Position numbers and translations under genes: made by a program. A model generated the notes under the pieces. That model ran no database searches, was not told the DNA's origin, and was given only the letters and a program-made list of their open reading frames with translations. A stretch of DNA of 64,000 nucleotides from the NCBI GenBank assembly GCA_949317995.1, contig OX439042.1, positions 20,625,174 through 20,689,173 on the forward strand, read 5' to 3'. This document shows positions 20,571 through 35,302 of this stretch, one piece after another; position 1 is the stretch's first letter; each line of letters opens with the position of its first letter. The stretch is from Acholoe squamosa. Taxonomy: Eukaryota; Annelida; Polychaeta; Phyllodocida; Polynoidae.

Positions 20571-23500
20571 ACAGGAAGTGGACCCTGGTCTACTGCGAAA
20601 TAGTAGTAAAGTGTAGTAGTTCTAGGATGCAGCACACACTATCAGCTGAATATCAACTGACTATGACTGAGTCCACTCTCGGTGGTCGGTTAATGAGTGC
20701 TTGAAGTGGGAGATACTATTTAACTCCCACTATGCCTCACTCCATTTTTTTAGAAAAAAAAACAACTTTATTGACCGATCCACCACGTGCTGTAGTGATA
20801 ATAAATGTCAGTCAACTGTGTGGCTAGAAGAAGTTCATTTTGGACCTAGATGAAGAGATAACAATTTACTAAGCTACAAAAATGGGATGATACAAACCCA
20901 GGCCACTAAATAATGTAGCAAGGGAAGGTGAATATTTACAATGATCGGTGAGATTAGCTTGTCATATGTCAGTTTAGGATACCAACTGAGTCTGAAGAAA
21001 GACTCAGTTCATTATTGAGATACATACATATACATACTCTGAATAAAGAGAAATATACAATATGTACAATTAAGGCGGACATCATGTGCCCTCTTGGGAA
21101 CACACTGAAATAACAATTCAAGATAAGGGAGACTGCGTTTTTGAGAATATCTCAGAAGGATGACATGATGACTACATATAAGGAGTTCATGGTGTACATA
21201 CAAGGCACACGTAAACATCGGATGTGTCAAAATCATTTGGGTAACAGACAGTTTGCAATGATAAGATAGGTGATGGGATCAACAATCAGCCACACAGTTG
21301 ATTTTCGACCTATCCAACTCAAGTTCATTCTATTAATGAACTCTACCATTGAGGCATTATTCCACTTATTGGGGTTTTAACTAGTCTGCTATGATGAAAG
21401 ACTCCTGATTTGGTGTACTCTCAACTGAAATATCGGCATCTGCAGGTTTGTTGCTTCTTTTCCCTTAGTATGCAGGAACTGGAAATACTACTCACTCATC
21501 AAGCTCACTCATCAAGTATATGTTTTATTTTCTAGTCTGAAATATATGCTTGAAGAGTGTTAAGCTCAGGGACATAGTTGCAGTCACTAGTGCCATCATA
21601 TCTAACAGTAACACGGTGCCCTCTAGGTATAAATGTATACCACAGGTAGAATATGCAATGGAACGAATAGTCCTGTTAGACGGCTAGATGGCATAGCCAT
21701 GTGTTCCCCATTAGAGATATCCTGAACATTCTGTCTACAACTGTAAGGCAGGGAAGGAGAAGCTCCCTCACCCATCCTATGATTATACAGTCTGAGGTAG
21801 TAATTGCATTGGAGGGCATGGTTTCATTAGACCAATAGCACACATTATGGAGGTAATGGACGATAGCACACATAAGAGGTAATGGACGCACTAGGTGAGT
21901 GGTCCTATCAGAATTGTTTTGCCATTAGGAGAAGTTGATACATTTAATATTATCTTACAGTTTTAGATTGATCAACACTTCCCCTTTCTCGGGAATCATG
22001 TTGCCATCAGTCACAGTATGTGTTGTTCCAGCCCTTGCAATTTTTCTGACCCCCAGTGAGTAGGACGCAGCGGCTATTAGACCACTGCATAAACCAGCTC
22101 GATATAATTTGATTATAAGTGGTGAAGAAATCATATAAGGTTTAGAGAAAGGGTCCCTCTCTTAAACGCATAATCGCGGCTCCGATCAAATACCACAGAT
22201 AGTCGTTGTAAACCTCAGCCAACATCTTTCAGGCTGTCATGATTCCTCCAATGTGTAATAAAATTACGTGGACTGAAAAAGCCCGACAGATAGGTATTAA
22301 ATGTCTCCCAAAGTGATTGGTTGATTGTGGGCGAGTGTAACCAGCCCTTGTCACTCACTGTAGACTCTAATACGAACCGTCGTGATGGCCCTGATGCATC
22401 ACCTGTTCTTATATCGCGCGTCACGCCTGTTAATTGTGAGCAGCACACGTCACGGGGAGGAGCTCTGGAGCAGCTCCTGTGTTCTCAGACTGATGCATCT
22501 TTAATGACCTTTATCTCATACCCTTTTGGTGCCCATGCCCGATGCCCATGACGTAACATATACACCTCATGAAACACAGACTGCATTCTTTGAGGCTCAA
22601 TGCACACTTAAGTTTTCGCAAAGCTGGTATTGGTAGAGGGCATTGGTGTCAGATGCCATCATATGGGCCAATCTTGCAAGTACATAACACTATATCAGTG
22701 ACTATTATAACTTTAGATTTCTAAAATCCACATGGTGACATAGGCCTTTTGGCTTAGTGTTATTTTCTTAAATTCTATATGGGGACGTGGACATGTGTCA
22801 TTTGGGCTTATTGACAAGAGAGAGTATTACCATTTAAGAATCAATTTGCGATTACCATTCAAGAGTAACTCATGCGTCCCAATCACGATTTGGTGACATA
22901 TTTTTTTTCATTCTTACACATGTGTAATTCCAAAAGGGGAATTATATGACTCGCAACCTTGGAGGTGACTGAACTGAACAGGATAATACAAGTCATTTAA
23001 GGCCTCTACAACCTCCTGGAGTTATCGATAAGGTCAAAAAAAGTAATTTGTTCCTGTAAAGTTAACTTCTGGAAAAAAATGACTAACAGACCGCAAAATG
23101 TAAGGATTGATCTCCGACTCCTTTCTTTGAGTTAAGCGTTATGAATGCTTGAAATCGTGTTCTTTTTTCTTTTATCAAACTGTTTGTATAAATGTCCTCT
23201 TTCTATCCAGATTGTCTTGAAGAAAAATCAGTAGAGGGGCATTAATTACCTATGGGACATGATACAAAAAAAAATAGTTTTCCCATTCACTTCTATAGTT
23301 AAGGCATTTTACACTTAAACTGTCATATCGTGAAAATAATCATGGTGACATATCGATTTTTATTTGCATTTTCTGAATGTCAGTCCATCATACTGATATA
23401 ATCCAGAGGTATTTGAGATTATCAGTAGAAGAAATTCTCGGTTCCTAGAACAGTGGTAGTCTTCATATCCATTAAAGGTTGCTGCATTTCCATCATCAGT

Positions 23501-23870
23501 AAATTTGGCTATCTGACCCACAAGGACACACTTCATCACCCTTTTATCTCATCAGTAGGTAGAGACATCTGGTGAATCTTGTTGGAACATGTTAAAATGC
23601 TGTGGGACGGACATTCATGTTTTATGGTTAACTTTATGCTCTACTTGTGTTACTGAGGCGATATCGACATTAATCTGCCAAATGTATTTTAACATCCAGC
23701 GTCCCCCATATGACCCGTGAAAAGCCCACAGGTGAGAGGGGCGTGCACACCTGTAGTACCTGCACCAAACTCAACTCACCTGTAATCAACCATACTGGGT
23801 CAGGTGACCTCTGATTGGCTGAGAGAATCCACACGTGACCTAGTCCCCTACTTTCTGTTCACTGTACGAA
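20571..23870. other. Intergenic stretch, no recognised gene
   Basis: Lies between the propeller-like gene and the lipoxygenase. Apart from a hairpin around AAGTGGGAG/CTCCCAC near 20705-20735 and the repeat at 22715-22815, I see no exon, RNA gene or named repeat. The short open frames lack plausible starts and composition. Confidence 0.5.
22715..22815 (+). repeat. ACATGG-rich dispersed repeat, copy 1 (fragment)
   Basis: Contains CTAAAATCCACATGGTGACA, GGCCTTTTGGCTTAGTG and GGGGACGTGGACATG, matching 30685-30910 and, inverted, 46558-46735. Confidence 0.7.
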
Positions 23871-24025
23871 TAACCACACAGGGTAGTCGGCGCAGTGGTG
23901 TGTGGTAGGTGGGATGAGTGGACGTAGGTGACCAACTGGAGTAAGCTAACGGTTTTACAACAGGGAAACACTACCAAAACTATCACAAATTGTCCCACTG
24001 ACAGGGAGACAAGTACCAATTCACC

Positions 24026-25459
24026 ATGGGCAACCTCTGCTCTGTGAAGGGTGCAATAGACCACTGGATCTATATCCAAACTGGAGACAGGAAAAACAGT
24101 GGATCGGACGCCAATATCAAAATCATCCTGTACGATAACCGTGGCCAGAAATCACCTGAGATTGCATTGGACTGTCAATTCAGGAATGATTTTGAGAGAG
24201 GGCAGACTGACACCTTCCAGTGTCCTCCCCTAGAGCACCTGGGGGATATAGTGCAGATAGAGTTATGGAGAGACAATGAAGGTGTGGCACCTGACTGGTT
24301 CTGTAACGTAATTGTAGTGAATGACACCCGCACAGAGAAAAACTTTTATTTCCCTGTGCTTAAGTGGGTCCGGGCCGGCTACCATTACATGATACCCCAG
24401 TTCGACACCTCCGTCCCGTCCAAGGACCCCTTTAAGGAGCAGAGGACCGAGCTGCTGGAGATGAAGAGGGAACTGTACCAATATGCCCAGCACTCCCCAG
24501 GGATGCCTGTCCAGGTAGGTAGACAGCATGCTCCAGATGACAGGGGTATTTAAATTAGGTTACCTGGAGTAAAGCAGTTAGTGGGACACCACAGGTGTAT
24601 TATCGCCCACCTGCAGGGGATGTGGCTTAGAATTGGTAAGTGTGATGGCAGGCAGAGTCCACGTCAGTTATATTTAGTCTCCAGAGATATATCATTAGAT
24701 TTTTTCATACGATTCGAAGTAAAATTAGCCTAAGCCTTTAAAAATAACGTATTTTGGACACTTTAAAGTAGTGACATAGTAAAGAATTCAAATACTTTAT
24801 ATTCACTATAATGGATCGGGTCATTTTATTTTAATCTAAAATCTACTTGGAGTAACCTAAATGCTTAACCCATAGGGCCATTCCCTAAGCTAAAACAACA
24901 GATTTTGTCGTCATTGAAACCTGCAAATCAAAGCCAATATGGGCATTTCCATAACCAATGCTAGAGTATCATGTGCATTCAGTGTATATTGCCCAATCAT
25001 CTAATCTGAGTGTCTTAATGTCCCTGATCGTATGTGTTTTCTTGAATACTCTTCGTTATCTATAGATGTGTATTATACATGTATTCCCATATATAAGACA
25101 TAGTCATAGCCTAGAAAAGATGTGTAAATTGCACATGCATTCCCTTAGGTTGTCTAAGTCTAAATGTGCATTGTGTGTGCATTCTATGAATGTGTTATCT
25201 GTCTAATCAGTAATGTGTATTCTATGAGAATGTATCTTTATATGTACTACATGTGTGTCCTCTGAGTATATCATTTGTTTAAATGTGTATTGCATTATGT
25301 TTCTCTGAGTACATCTGGCGAAATGCCTATTGCATTTGTCTTCTGCCTTAGACTAGTACAAGGGCCTATGTCTAACTGTGTATTGCATGTGTGTTCCCCG
25401 AGTACATATACCACATATGTCTCAATGGGTACACACACACACACACACATATATATATA

Positions 25460-25533
<74 letters not shown>

Positions 25534-28500
25534 TTCCTGAGTAACTCATCTGTCTAAATGTGCATCCCATACTTTACACAGTCTAAATCAGTAAATTTGT
25601 ATTGTATGTGCATTCCCTGAGAAGCCCCCACCTGTCTAAGCAAGTGTGTATACCCTTACTTAGTTCCCAACCAATTCATGTTTAAATGACTTGTGTACCC
25701 CCTATATCTCGTCTGTCTAAATGTGTGTGTGCTCAGTGAATTCCCCGCCCATGTCTGATTTTGTGTTGTATGGTAACATTACAACACATGTATTGCCTGT
25801 CCATCTCATGGGTCTAAATGTGTGTTGTACTCGCATAGCTTATCGGTTTGTATGTGTATTCCTGTAAAAAAACATTCATTTTAAGTGTGTAGATTTTGTA
25901 CTACACATACATTCCCCGATGTCCTTCTACCATGTATTCCTGGCCTATAGGATAGGTGTATATCGCTCATTGTTACTTGTAAGGCCTTAAATGTATGTCC
26001 ATGTAAGATGTGGACTAATCTACCGATAGTAAAGACACATGAGAGTCACATGTAAACTGACTGATCATAGCGGTTAAACGCCTAACTGATAACCACTGAT
26101 AAGGCTTCAAGCCACACACATCTGTGTCAACAGCTTTATTTGCTCGATCGTCAGGTATATCTTTGGACATAGGCCAGGGGCACACTAACAATGCTGTGGT
26201 TACTTCATTCCGCTGAGGGTAATCAGTCATTGGGGGGACAACGCCCTATGACAATAGCTAGCGATAGTATAATGTATTAGTTGGTTCATGTCGTGCATAC
26301 CAAGAAGGCCCTCCAGATATACCCATTCACTCTACCCACTTATTAATATGACTAGAGGAATTGGGTCAGATGGACCGTGCACCCCTGGGTGTGTCATCAA
26401 ACCAGTAGAATACTCTTATCTCTTTATACATCTCATTGAGGAATGAACTGATAAGAACAGAACTACAGGTAGTTGACATGAATTGCATCGTTCTAGAACA
26501 CTGTGAAGTTTGGTGCACTAGCATGCATTGTTAATTAGTAGCCTTGGTCAGCTGTCAATATATCTGGCTAATTGCCATCCTCATTAGATGGAGTGATAGA
26601 AGCATATCCCTATGCTTATGATTATGGGCCCGGGAGACCATAAATCACTGATATGAAGGGTACTGGGTAGAATGCCATCCGGATGAAACTAAGCTTAAGT
26701 AGCGGACTGCCACGAGGGATTGTCGAATGGACTCTAAAATTAAAGTTATGTGACCCGTATGAGTTCAAGTTGGCGCATATTGGGGTCATAAGGCCGCTTT
26801 GCAGATACTTTTTGGGAAAACATAGTGAGGGCGGTTCCGGAGGCTGATATTGCTTTCAATACACTATTCCCATGCATAATCATTAATGTAACCATTACTA
26901 ACATCATGTATTTGATAAATATACATTGTGGATGATGAAATGGGGATTAACATGCTGTTTAAATCATGTTTCTATTCACAAGACTAGCTGATATATGTAT
27001 TATTTCTTGTTTTGAAAGGAATCTTTCTCAGTTGATGCGTTTTTTCAAACAATTTTTAAGGTTTAATATAAGGAATAGAACGCAATAAGGCGGCCCCTTT
27101 TAACTGATGCGGGTGGTATCCACGAAGGCGTCAAAGCTGATAATCTTTTTAAAGGGATAGATTCCGTTGGTGTACATACGAACTGAAGTCCTGCTGTGTC
27201 CTTACAGCATGTGTATACTGCTTCCACACAGAGGTGCTAATTTTTATTGCCCCACAGGTGGTCCTGTTTGAAGTTTGGTCTGTGTGGGGTCATTAGGGTT
27301 TGGGGGTGGAGGCTGGAGCAGCTCCATAAACTGACCAACAACTCAACAGAAGTGGGTTGGTGTCTATTGATGGAACAGCCTGATTTCAAAATTCTGACAG
27401 TTGGAGAAAATAAAATACTCAATTTCTGATTGTGTTATTCATCAGAAAAAGCTGATTTTAGCTATACCTATCATTGAGGTACTCACACATATATGGTATG
27501 CTCTTTGCAGAAAATAGTATTCACTAAAGACAGAGATATTTAGGATAACTTGGCATATTTGACCAGAGCTCTTTACCCCACCTTATATGAGACCCCCTGT
27601 GGGATCACAGGCTGTTCCGTCCTATTTATAGTCTTCGTTCCCCTTTAAGTGGCCTTAGTATGTAGCGTGTACTCAAAGGCTGATGAATTATTTGATATCG
27701 ATAGATTTTTTTTTCAACTGCAACAATATAGGTGTGAAATCAGAGGTCACTTGATGGAGCGGCAGGGATGCTGCAATGAAAATCGGTGGGAATGTTCATG
27801 CGATGTCAGCATCAGACGCATCATCACAGCAGGGGGTAGTGCTAGGTGTGTCATAAATAGCCATTATGATTATTCCGGGATTCCCATCGAGATAGATTTG
27901 ACAAAATCTTCCCCCATATAATACAGAGGCATGGAGGTGAGAAGACACCTTTATTCATGTATGTATGCCTTTAAGATATGTGCTCCTTGTAAGAGTCCTT
28001 TTCGCATGATTCAGTAATGTAGAAATGATATAGATGGGAGTGCACTTTGGCATTATACCGTCCTCCATCCGATATTTCCTACCCGGAGAGATCTTTTCCT
28101 GCTATGCCAAAAAGGATAATTTTCCGTGATATGGAGGCGGCTGTTTCTCCTCACAGCATGTAGTAAACATTGATAAGTTTCTCGGAATGGCCCACCAAGC
28201 ACAGAGGCATTTCCGGTACAGAAGAAGAAATTGCCGTCTGTGTCAGCAGTGTTGAAGTATAAAGACCACAGTGTTATTTGAAAAAGCCTTAGAGTGCACA
28301 TCACTATCTTTATGGCTGCGATAGTAAGAATTTATGATAATTATAGCAATCTCACAATACTAGAGCTTTGTGTAGATGTGATTAGTCATAAGTCGCACGG
28401 AGCAGCTCACCAGTCTGAAGATACAGACAGCACCATGCAAGTGATAAAAATGTCTTTTTAGTTAGTAAGTTACCATTTACACTCTCGACATTCAACCACA

Positions 28501-31500
28501 ATGCTGACTGTTATAATAATCCAAAGATCCCCATGTCAGTATACATATAGGCCCCCTACATGCACTTGTATATTCTAGGAGACGAAGGTGTGGTCCAGAC
28601 CCGGGGATGAAGAGATAAATTGCCTTGTATTTACCCAAGCATCTGTCCCATCAGTCATTCGCTGTTGGTCATGGGAACACCCAAAAAGATGTTTTCTGTC
28701 ACCACTTGCATATTTTTATGGTTTCTAGAGAAGCTTCTATCCTGTAGGTACTATGAGCAGAGACTCTCTTTTTCCTTTGGGTAATAGAAAAGACAGTCTG
28801 AGATATAAAATATGTTATTGACCTAATGAGCGAGCAAGCCTCTGAGATAGATCCACCTTAATCTGATACTGATATTTGAAATGTTCTTTTATGGTAGGCC
28901 ATAAAACACACCCGGGCATGGCTGTAGATTTGGCAAGTCTACAAGATAATATGTCCAGAACTTGAAGGGAGTAGCCCCAGAAGTTAGTTCACTTCTTAAG
29001 GAGATAAATAAAAACGGGTTTGGGTGATGTACTCCATCTGCCTATACTTATGTTATGACGCACGTTCAGGGCACCTAAGAACATGTGCTCCTTTACGGCT
29101 TACTGTGTAAGCCCCGGATAATATCCAGAGCAACATTATCAAACATGCTATGGGATTATAAATGTTTTCAACTTATGCATAATATCTCTACATTGATTAT
29201 CATTTGATATCCGATTAGGAAGGCAACGATAATCCAGAACTGTGTCTTCTGAAGAACAACTATCAATCAAGGTTGATTTTTTTTCAACATATGGATACAA
29301 TGAAATTTCTCTTTGAATATGAAAGAGGTTTTCTATTAGCGTATAATCCCATATCGGCTGGGGTGAGTGGGAGATGATATGACCAGAAAACATCCATGCC
29401 TGTGTTTCATACATATGCACAATATGATGAAGCAATAGTTATGTATAATGACACAATTGACTGAAAACATAGATGTACAAGTACCAAGTTGATTGTGTTG
29501 ATAGAGACCACACACACGTGCAATGGGGCATATACCTCCCTGACTCTCCCCCACTAATGTCAGACAAACAAACTGCTCATAGATTACACGCGTTCTTGCG
29601 TGGCGGGTAAACAAACATTGCTCATGCCTTCCAGCACCTGCAGCACCCTTCATAAATCTCATCCAGGGTGTTAACAAATCACCCTCAGTGTGCCGCACAC
29701 ACCCCTATCAGCCTATCTATAGCGATTAGGGAGGTTGGGCGTGTAGTCCGACTTCCGGCCGCGCTTGGCATCGTGGGATGGCAGGTGCACCTCAATCAGC
29801 AGTACTTCTCTCCATCTGATGGAGTGGGGTGACTCATAGAGCAGCACCAGAATATTCATCCTCTGAAATTAAGCAGAAGCTATACCTTTTTAAGAAAGTC
29901 ACCATTTTGTAGCGGCAGTCCCATTTGAATTTTGGCATTTTAGGCTATATTGAAAACATCGGGAACGTGGACGAGATTTTACGAATATGGGAATGGGAAA
30001 GGTGCATGTATAATTATGTACTCGTCTTGACTGTCTTAATACCTATTTGCAACTCTTTAGTGTTTCAAATATAGTCTCTTCTTATCTTGAGGGGTTATCT
30101 ATATTTGAACCTGTTCAATATTGATCCCAGTTTCAAAGTGTATACATATAGCTCTCAGCCATAGATCTTTATTTTGCCGACGTGTACATTTGTACTATAT
30201 CGTTAACTATATCAGAGAGATAATCCATCAGAAACACTTAATGGGAATACTAAATCAGTTTGCCTCCATAGATGTCCAGTAGGACTACTTTCTACCCATG
30301 GGAATTGGGCAGAGGTCATATGGTGTGACTTGTCAACCTGTCAACCTGACTGTAATACATGGGGTTAGCATAGTTGTCCTGTGGGGTAAATTGTTAGATC
30401 ACTCAGATCATAATGTTTTCCGCGTACTGTCCAGGAGGTCTCTTTGATAATTTTCCTAATCCTGGCGGTTGCTGGCTATGGTCAAACACCCCAGATATTC
30501 CTCGCGTTCACATTAAGCCTGCACAGGAGATATAGATCTATGTTACTTCCCAAGCAGTTCGAGGAATTCAACAATATTAGGTTAATCCATATCATTATCG
30601 GCCCACATGCTCAGAATCCTAGGCTCAAAATACGATGTACATCACTTAAATTAAAGTCAAGTTCACGTCCTTAGTATATTATGGCTCTAGACCCCTAAAA
30701 TCGACATGGTGACATGGACCTTTTTTGGCTTAGTGACATGGGACATGGACCTTTCTTTAAAATCGACATGGTGACATGAACTTTTCTTAAAATCGACATG
30801 GGGACATGGACTTTTCTTAAAATCGACATGGAGACATGGCAATTTCTTAAAACCGACATGGGACATGGGGACCCCTAACCCGGGACCCCCCATGTCAAGG
30901 GCCCCTATATTGTTTTCTTAAAACAACGTAGCACATGATACATCAAATTATCTTATGTAAGTACCTAGCAAAGAATAAGCCTCCATGGTCCAAGCACCAC
31001 AATGTGTATCCCTATTCAATTGTAAGCTGTAAAGCCCCCATACCTGTCCATGTGCCATGCTAGTCTTCCAGCTGAGGAAACTTCGAAGGGGTATGATTAT
31101 TTCATGTCTTAGCCGCGATCTTTAAGCAGGATCATCCGCTCGGCAAACCCTCTTCTGCTTCTGTGGTCCCCAGACAGCCAGTCTCTACAGTAGAGCAATT
31201 ACAGAAAACCCCTGGATGAAATACCCCGGGGAAATACCTAACGTGTAGCCAAGCTATGTAAAGCTTATGCCAACAGCATGCTTCTTTTCTTCAAACTACC
31301 GGTTTGTCTATAACATGAACTATAATGCACGATTTTACCTTAAACCTTGTGCTTTCTTTTACAGGTGAAGGTTTTACCAAATGATGAAAACTTCTCCGAC
31401 GAATACAAGGTATGTATGTCCCATTCAGTAGAAGATTACCCTAACATGATCCTTTGAGAACCCGACATTTGCAGATAAACATCAGCATATCGGGTGGTAT

Positions 31501-34500
31501 GCGTAGCAGATATGTATACAACGTGTAAAGGTTTATGTAAAAGGTGCAAAGGGCGTATAATTTGAAGTGTGAAGAATATTTAGGAGGTCATTTTCTGCAT
31601 GGCATCCCAAACCGATCCCAAACGTCTACCTTTCCCTTGAAACACATCAGTTATGGCGAGACAGCGGAACGAATGTGGAAAGATATTATAGGCGTTTGAA
31701 GGTTTCTTGAGTGAACCTCTCGAGTTTCTTACTCCTGCATCTTATTGAAATATAAGAAGTGGTGGCTGGAGATGAGAATGAGAGAACAGGAACATTGCCG
31801 ATCATAGGATTCTAAGGCCTAGAATTCACAATCCATTGTAATATCTAGCAATGTAGATACATGTTTATCACTAGTTTTATTCAGTGGATTGAGTGAACCA
31901 TTCACAGATCCTAGGCTGGTTTGGAATTACCAGGAACTCAGCATGGGGACCTTTGGCCCCAGGGTTATCTCCCGAGCTCACATGTTGTGGAGGCTGAGTG
32001 ACCCCCGTAGGTGGTACTTCCGGGCTCACACACTAATATACCACATGAGAGCTTCAGGTCGGGTCAGTAATGTTTGGATGGGTGTCTGGTGTAAATCTGT
32101 AGACTTCTCCCACATAATAAGAATCATATTTATGTACACATAACCACCAATGTATACAAACAAACCCAGTGACATTGGTCCTGTTCATACTGTCCACCAA
32201 TATGGAAATATTATGTATGGGGTCCTTTATAGAGCTTACTCCTATTACTTAAATCCCTATTTAAATGCTATAGCACCCATGCATAATCTAGATGTATTTT
32301 GATCCTATTTTGTCGAGAAATTGTGAAAATACAAGCTCTATTGTAAAGGCTTGACCAAAAAGAATTCTATTCTAATTAGAAATCATCTAGGTCTACAGAT
32401 GAAGGCATAGGAATTAATGAAACAACCGAGATTGATCCATTTACACAATGATTGACATTGCAAGGGGTTATCAATCTATCTGGAGATGGTATGTGCATTG
32501 ATAAAGCTACCCTCTTTCTACAAACAGCCCCTGACGCTAGTGGAACACTATTTAGCTCATCTATTTCGATTTCACGTAGGTTGGTTCTTACCCTATAGAC
32601 CTATTCCAAAACTTGTGTAGTATCCCTTTCATTGCTACGACAATTCCGCCAAACCTTACACCATGACTACATAAGGGAGCGCTATTATTTATGGCTGGGG
32701 GGATGTTATTTTTGAGGGGGGGGGGATTCATTTTTGGGGTATTCATGAGGGGGAGGTGCCTCATTTTGGACCATTCATGTAGAGGGGGCAATTCATTTTG
32801 GGGTTTTCCGTAGGGGGGCGCTTCATTTCAGGTATTCCCGTAGGGGGCGCTTCATTTTTGGGTATTCGTTTTGGTGGGTATTATTATGAGTGAAGTGGAC
32901 AAAAGGCCTGAAGGAATGATCCCTGATACAATTGGAGCCCTTGGACTCCCAACATGTAGTAAGAACCAGCTGATATCAGTGCATGAAGCTTTGCTACCAA
33001 TGAATGTTGTAGGAATGTCTCTATATCTCATCAACATCAATGACTACAACTGGCATACCAACAGTTTATTCTTCAGTAACACATTCAATCGAGCCTGACA
33101 ACATCAGACATGTTTTATATCACTTATTACATCATGATATTTATGGTTGGCCTGGCTTTAGGCGTTCTACAGACTTTGTCAAAAATCACATTGTAATAGT
33201 CAAAATGGGCCGGCACAACTTATTGTTTGTAGGTCAGCAATGTGTAAGTGTTTACTCTTGGTTGATTTCATCACTCTGAACAGATCATCACTGCCTTACT
33301 GACTGCATCGTCAGGCCTCACAATGGCCTATGAGCAAGGTGACGTTACACTGGTAACATGCTCCAGGGCAGTGATGACAGTTGGATGGTCACCTGACCAC
33401 TCCTCTCTCCAAATACAGGCAAGTGATGGCGGCTGCAGCTTATCAAGGGGTGCAGCTTATACAAGGGAATTTCCATAAGTGTATCGTCACCTTGCTTATA
33501 GGCCATTGTCAGGCCTGGCAATGCAGCCAGTAAAGGCAGTGGTGACCTGTTCATTATAGATCTTGATTTCTTAACCTTTATACCTGGTACTTGATGTTAA
33601 GGATGGAGCAAGGTGTGTGCTTCTAAGAACTGTACCAGTGACCACAAAAGCACTGTAGGTGCTTCATCCATGTCAAGGTAGTGTGACAAGAGGAACAAGC
33701 TGCAACCTAGTAGCTGGTTCCTGGTGTGGTGTGTGGGTTATCCAGTCAGGGTTGCAGCAGCTCTGGGTGGATATATGGGTCTATCCTCAGGTACCTGAGG
33801 CTCCTTGCACTAAATGTGTGTGTCAAGGGGAGTCTGAGGTCCTGTGTGGTTTTATATGGACTCATCAGACTGGATTTGTTTTTTTTGCAAGGTCCTCCAA
33901 TGCCCACTGTTTGTGTGTGGGGGAGGGGGATGATTGGCCCGGTCCCCAGGTGTGCTGGGAGGGCCCCTATGTGTACCCGGTACTTGATGAACCACAATGT
34001 TCAGGCCTATGTCACAAAAAGATTGTATAGCTGTATCTCAGTGTGGTAGTACAGCTGTATCCCAGTGTGGCAGTATATTTTAGTGTACTATTTATACAGA
34101 GAAATGTCTATTAAAATAAGTTGTGGAAAGGGACATTCCCTAGTAAGGTATTCTCAAAGGGTGGGACACTTCATTTTAGGTTATTCCCGAGGGGGAGACA
34201 CTTAATTTTGGGGTATTTGAGTAGGGGGGGTGTTTCATATTTGGGTATTTGCGTAGGGGAGGCATTTCATTTTGTTACATTCGCGTGGGGGGGGGCTCCA
34301 TTTTCAGGTATTGGCCAAACGAAAATACCACCCCCCTGGCCATAAAGAATGAATGCTGCCTAAGGGCTGATCTTGGAGGACAATATCAGGTCATACGATC
34401 ACGTGTTAAAGCTGCTTTTCAATATGTAGACATGTGGCGTGCCATGCTATAGAATCTATTGAATCATATCCTAGTGAGAACTGACATTGCTCTGATCAAC

Positions 34501-35021
34501 TAGTTGGAGGATATTATATTTGCGTAATAACGCAGGTATACGAACAAGTGCATTGCGCTAATAGTGCTACATGTATATACAGAGAAGCCAGAAGTACTAC
34601 ATGTACTCCTGCTCATCCTATAAGGGTATTAAGATGAGTGTGCATTTTGCAATCTACCTAAGGATAAATACGTATGTGTAGGACAGACATTTATATATGT
34701 GTCGGATATGATAATTATTGTACACACATTGTAAGTGAAATCGATATTCACCAGGCCCCTATCTTCAAAGATAACCTGGTAAATACTATAATCTAGGTTA
34801 GCTGGAAAGTAGGCATTCAAGTCAAACACAGGTAAAAAGCCCTTATCAAAATTGGGGTCATCAAACTGATGTCACCCACGTGAGCTGATAGTAGCCTAAG
34901 TGCATGCCAGATCTGTACACAGGTCTGGATGTTATCAAAGGCTGTGGGTCCATTATCATGAACAAGACCTGGTCTGGACATAGTTTCAATGCTGAGTACC
35001 CTGCAGTTTAATAAATACTCC

Positions 35022-35064
<43 letters not shown>

Positions 35065-35230
35065 TCTCTCTCCCTCTCTATTTCTCTGCCTCTGTCTGTC
35101 TGGGTGTCTGTCTCTCTGTCTCTCTCTGGTTTTCTCTGTCTCTCTGTCTGTTTCTGTCTGTCGCTCTGTCTGTCTCTCTGTCTGTCTCTGTCTCTGTCTC
35201 TGTCTCTCTCTCTGTCTCTGTGTTTCTGTC

Positions 35231-35302
<72 letters not shown>

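Larger units (their letters stand above)
24515..31364 (+). other. Lipoxygenase intron 1 (6.85 kb)
   Basis: Separates the PLAT exon from a 45-nt second exon. It contains the CA/TA/TG microsatellite at 25431-25530 and the ACATGG-rich repeat at 30685-30910. From 25000 to 26000, near-repeating phrases such as CTAAATGTGTATTG and CTGTCTAAATGTG suggest a degraded long-period repeat. No other exon is seen. Confidence 0.7.

Noticed and set aside
25275-25570. Open frames with Tyr-Ile repeats (also at 2787-3002 and 5119-5477)
   Set aside because: Translations of AT microsatellites plus a short flank; no start context or conservation signal.
32871-33279. Two overlapping small frames inside the G-rich bracket
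   Set aside because: They are short, have no recognisable motif and lie within a suspected repeat in an intron.
33659-34049. Cys/Gly-rich frames of 107-123 codons
   Set aside because: Two overlapping frames of similar length on one strand, no splice support and biased composition; probably chance.
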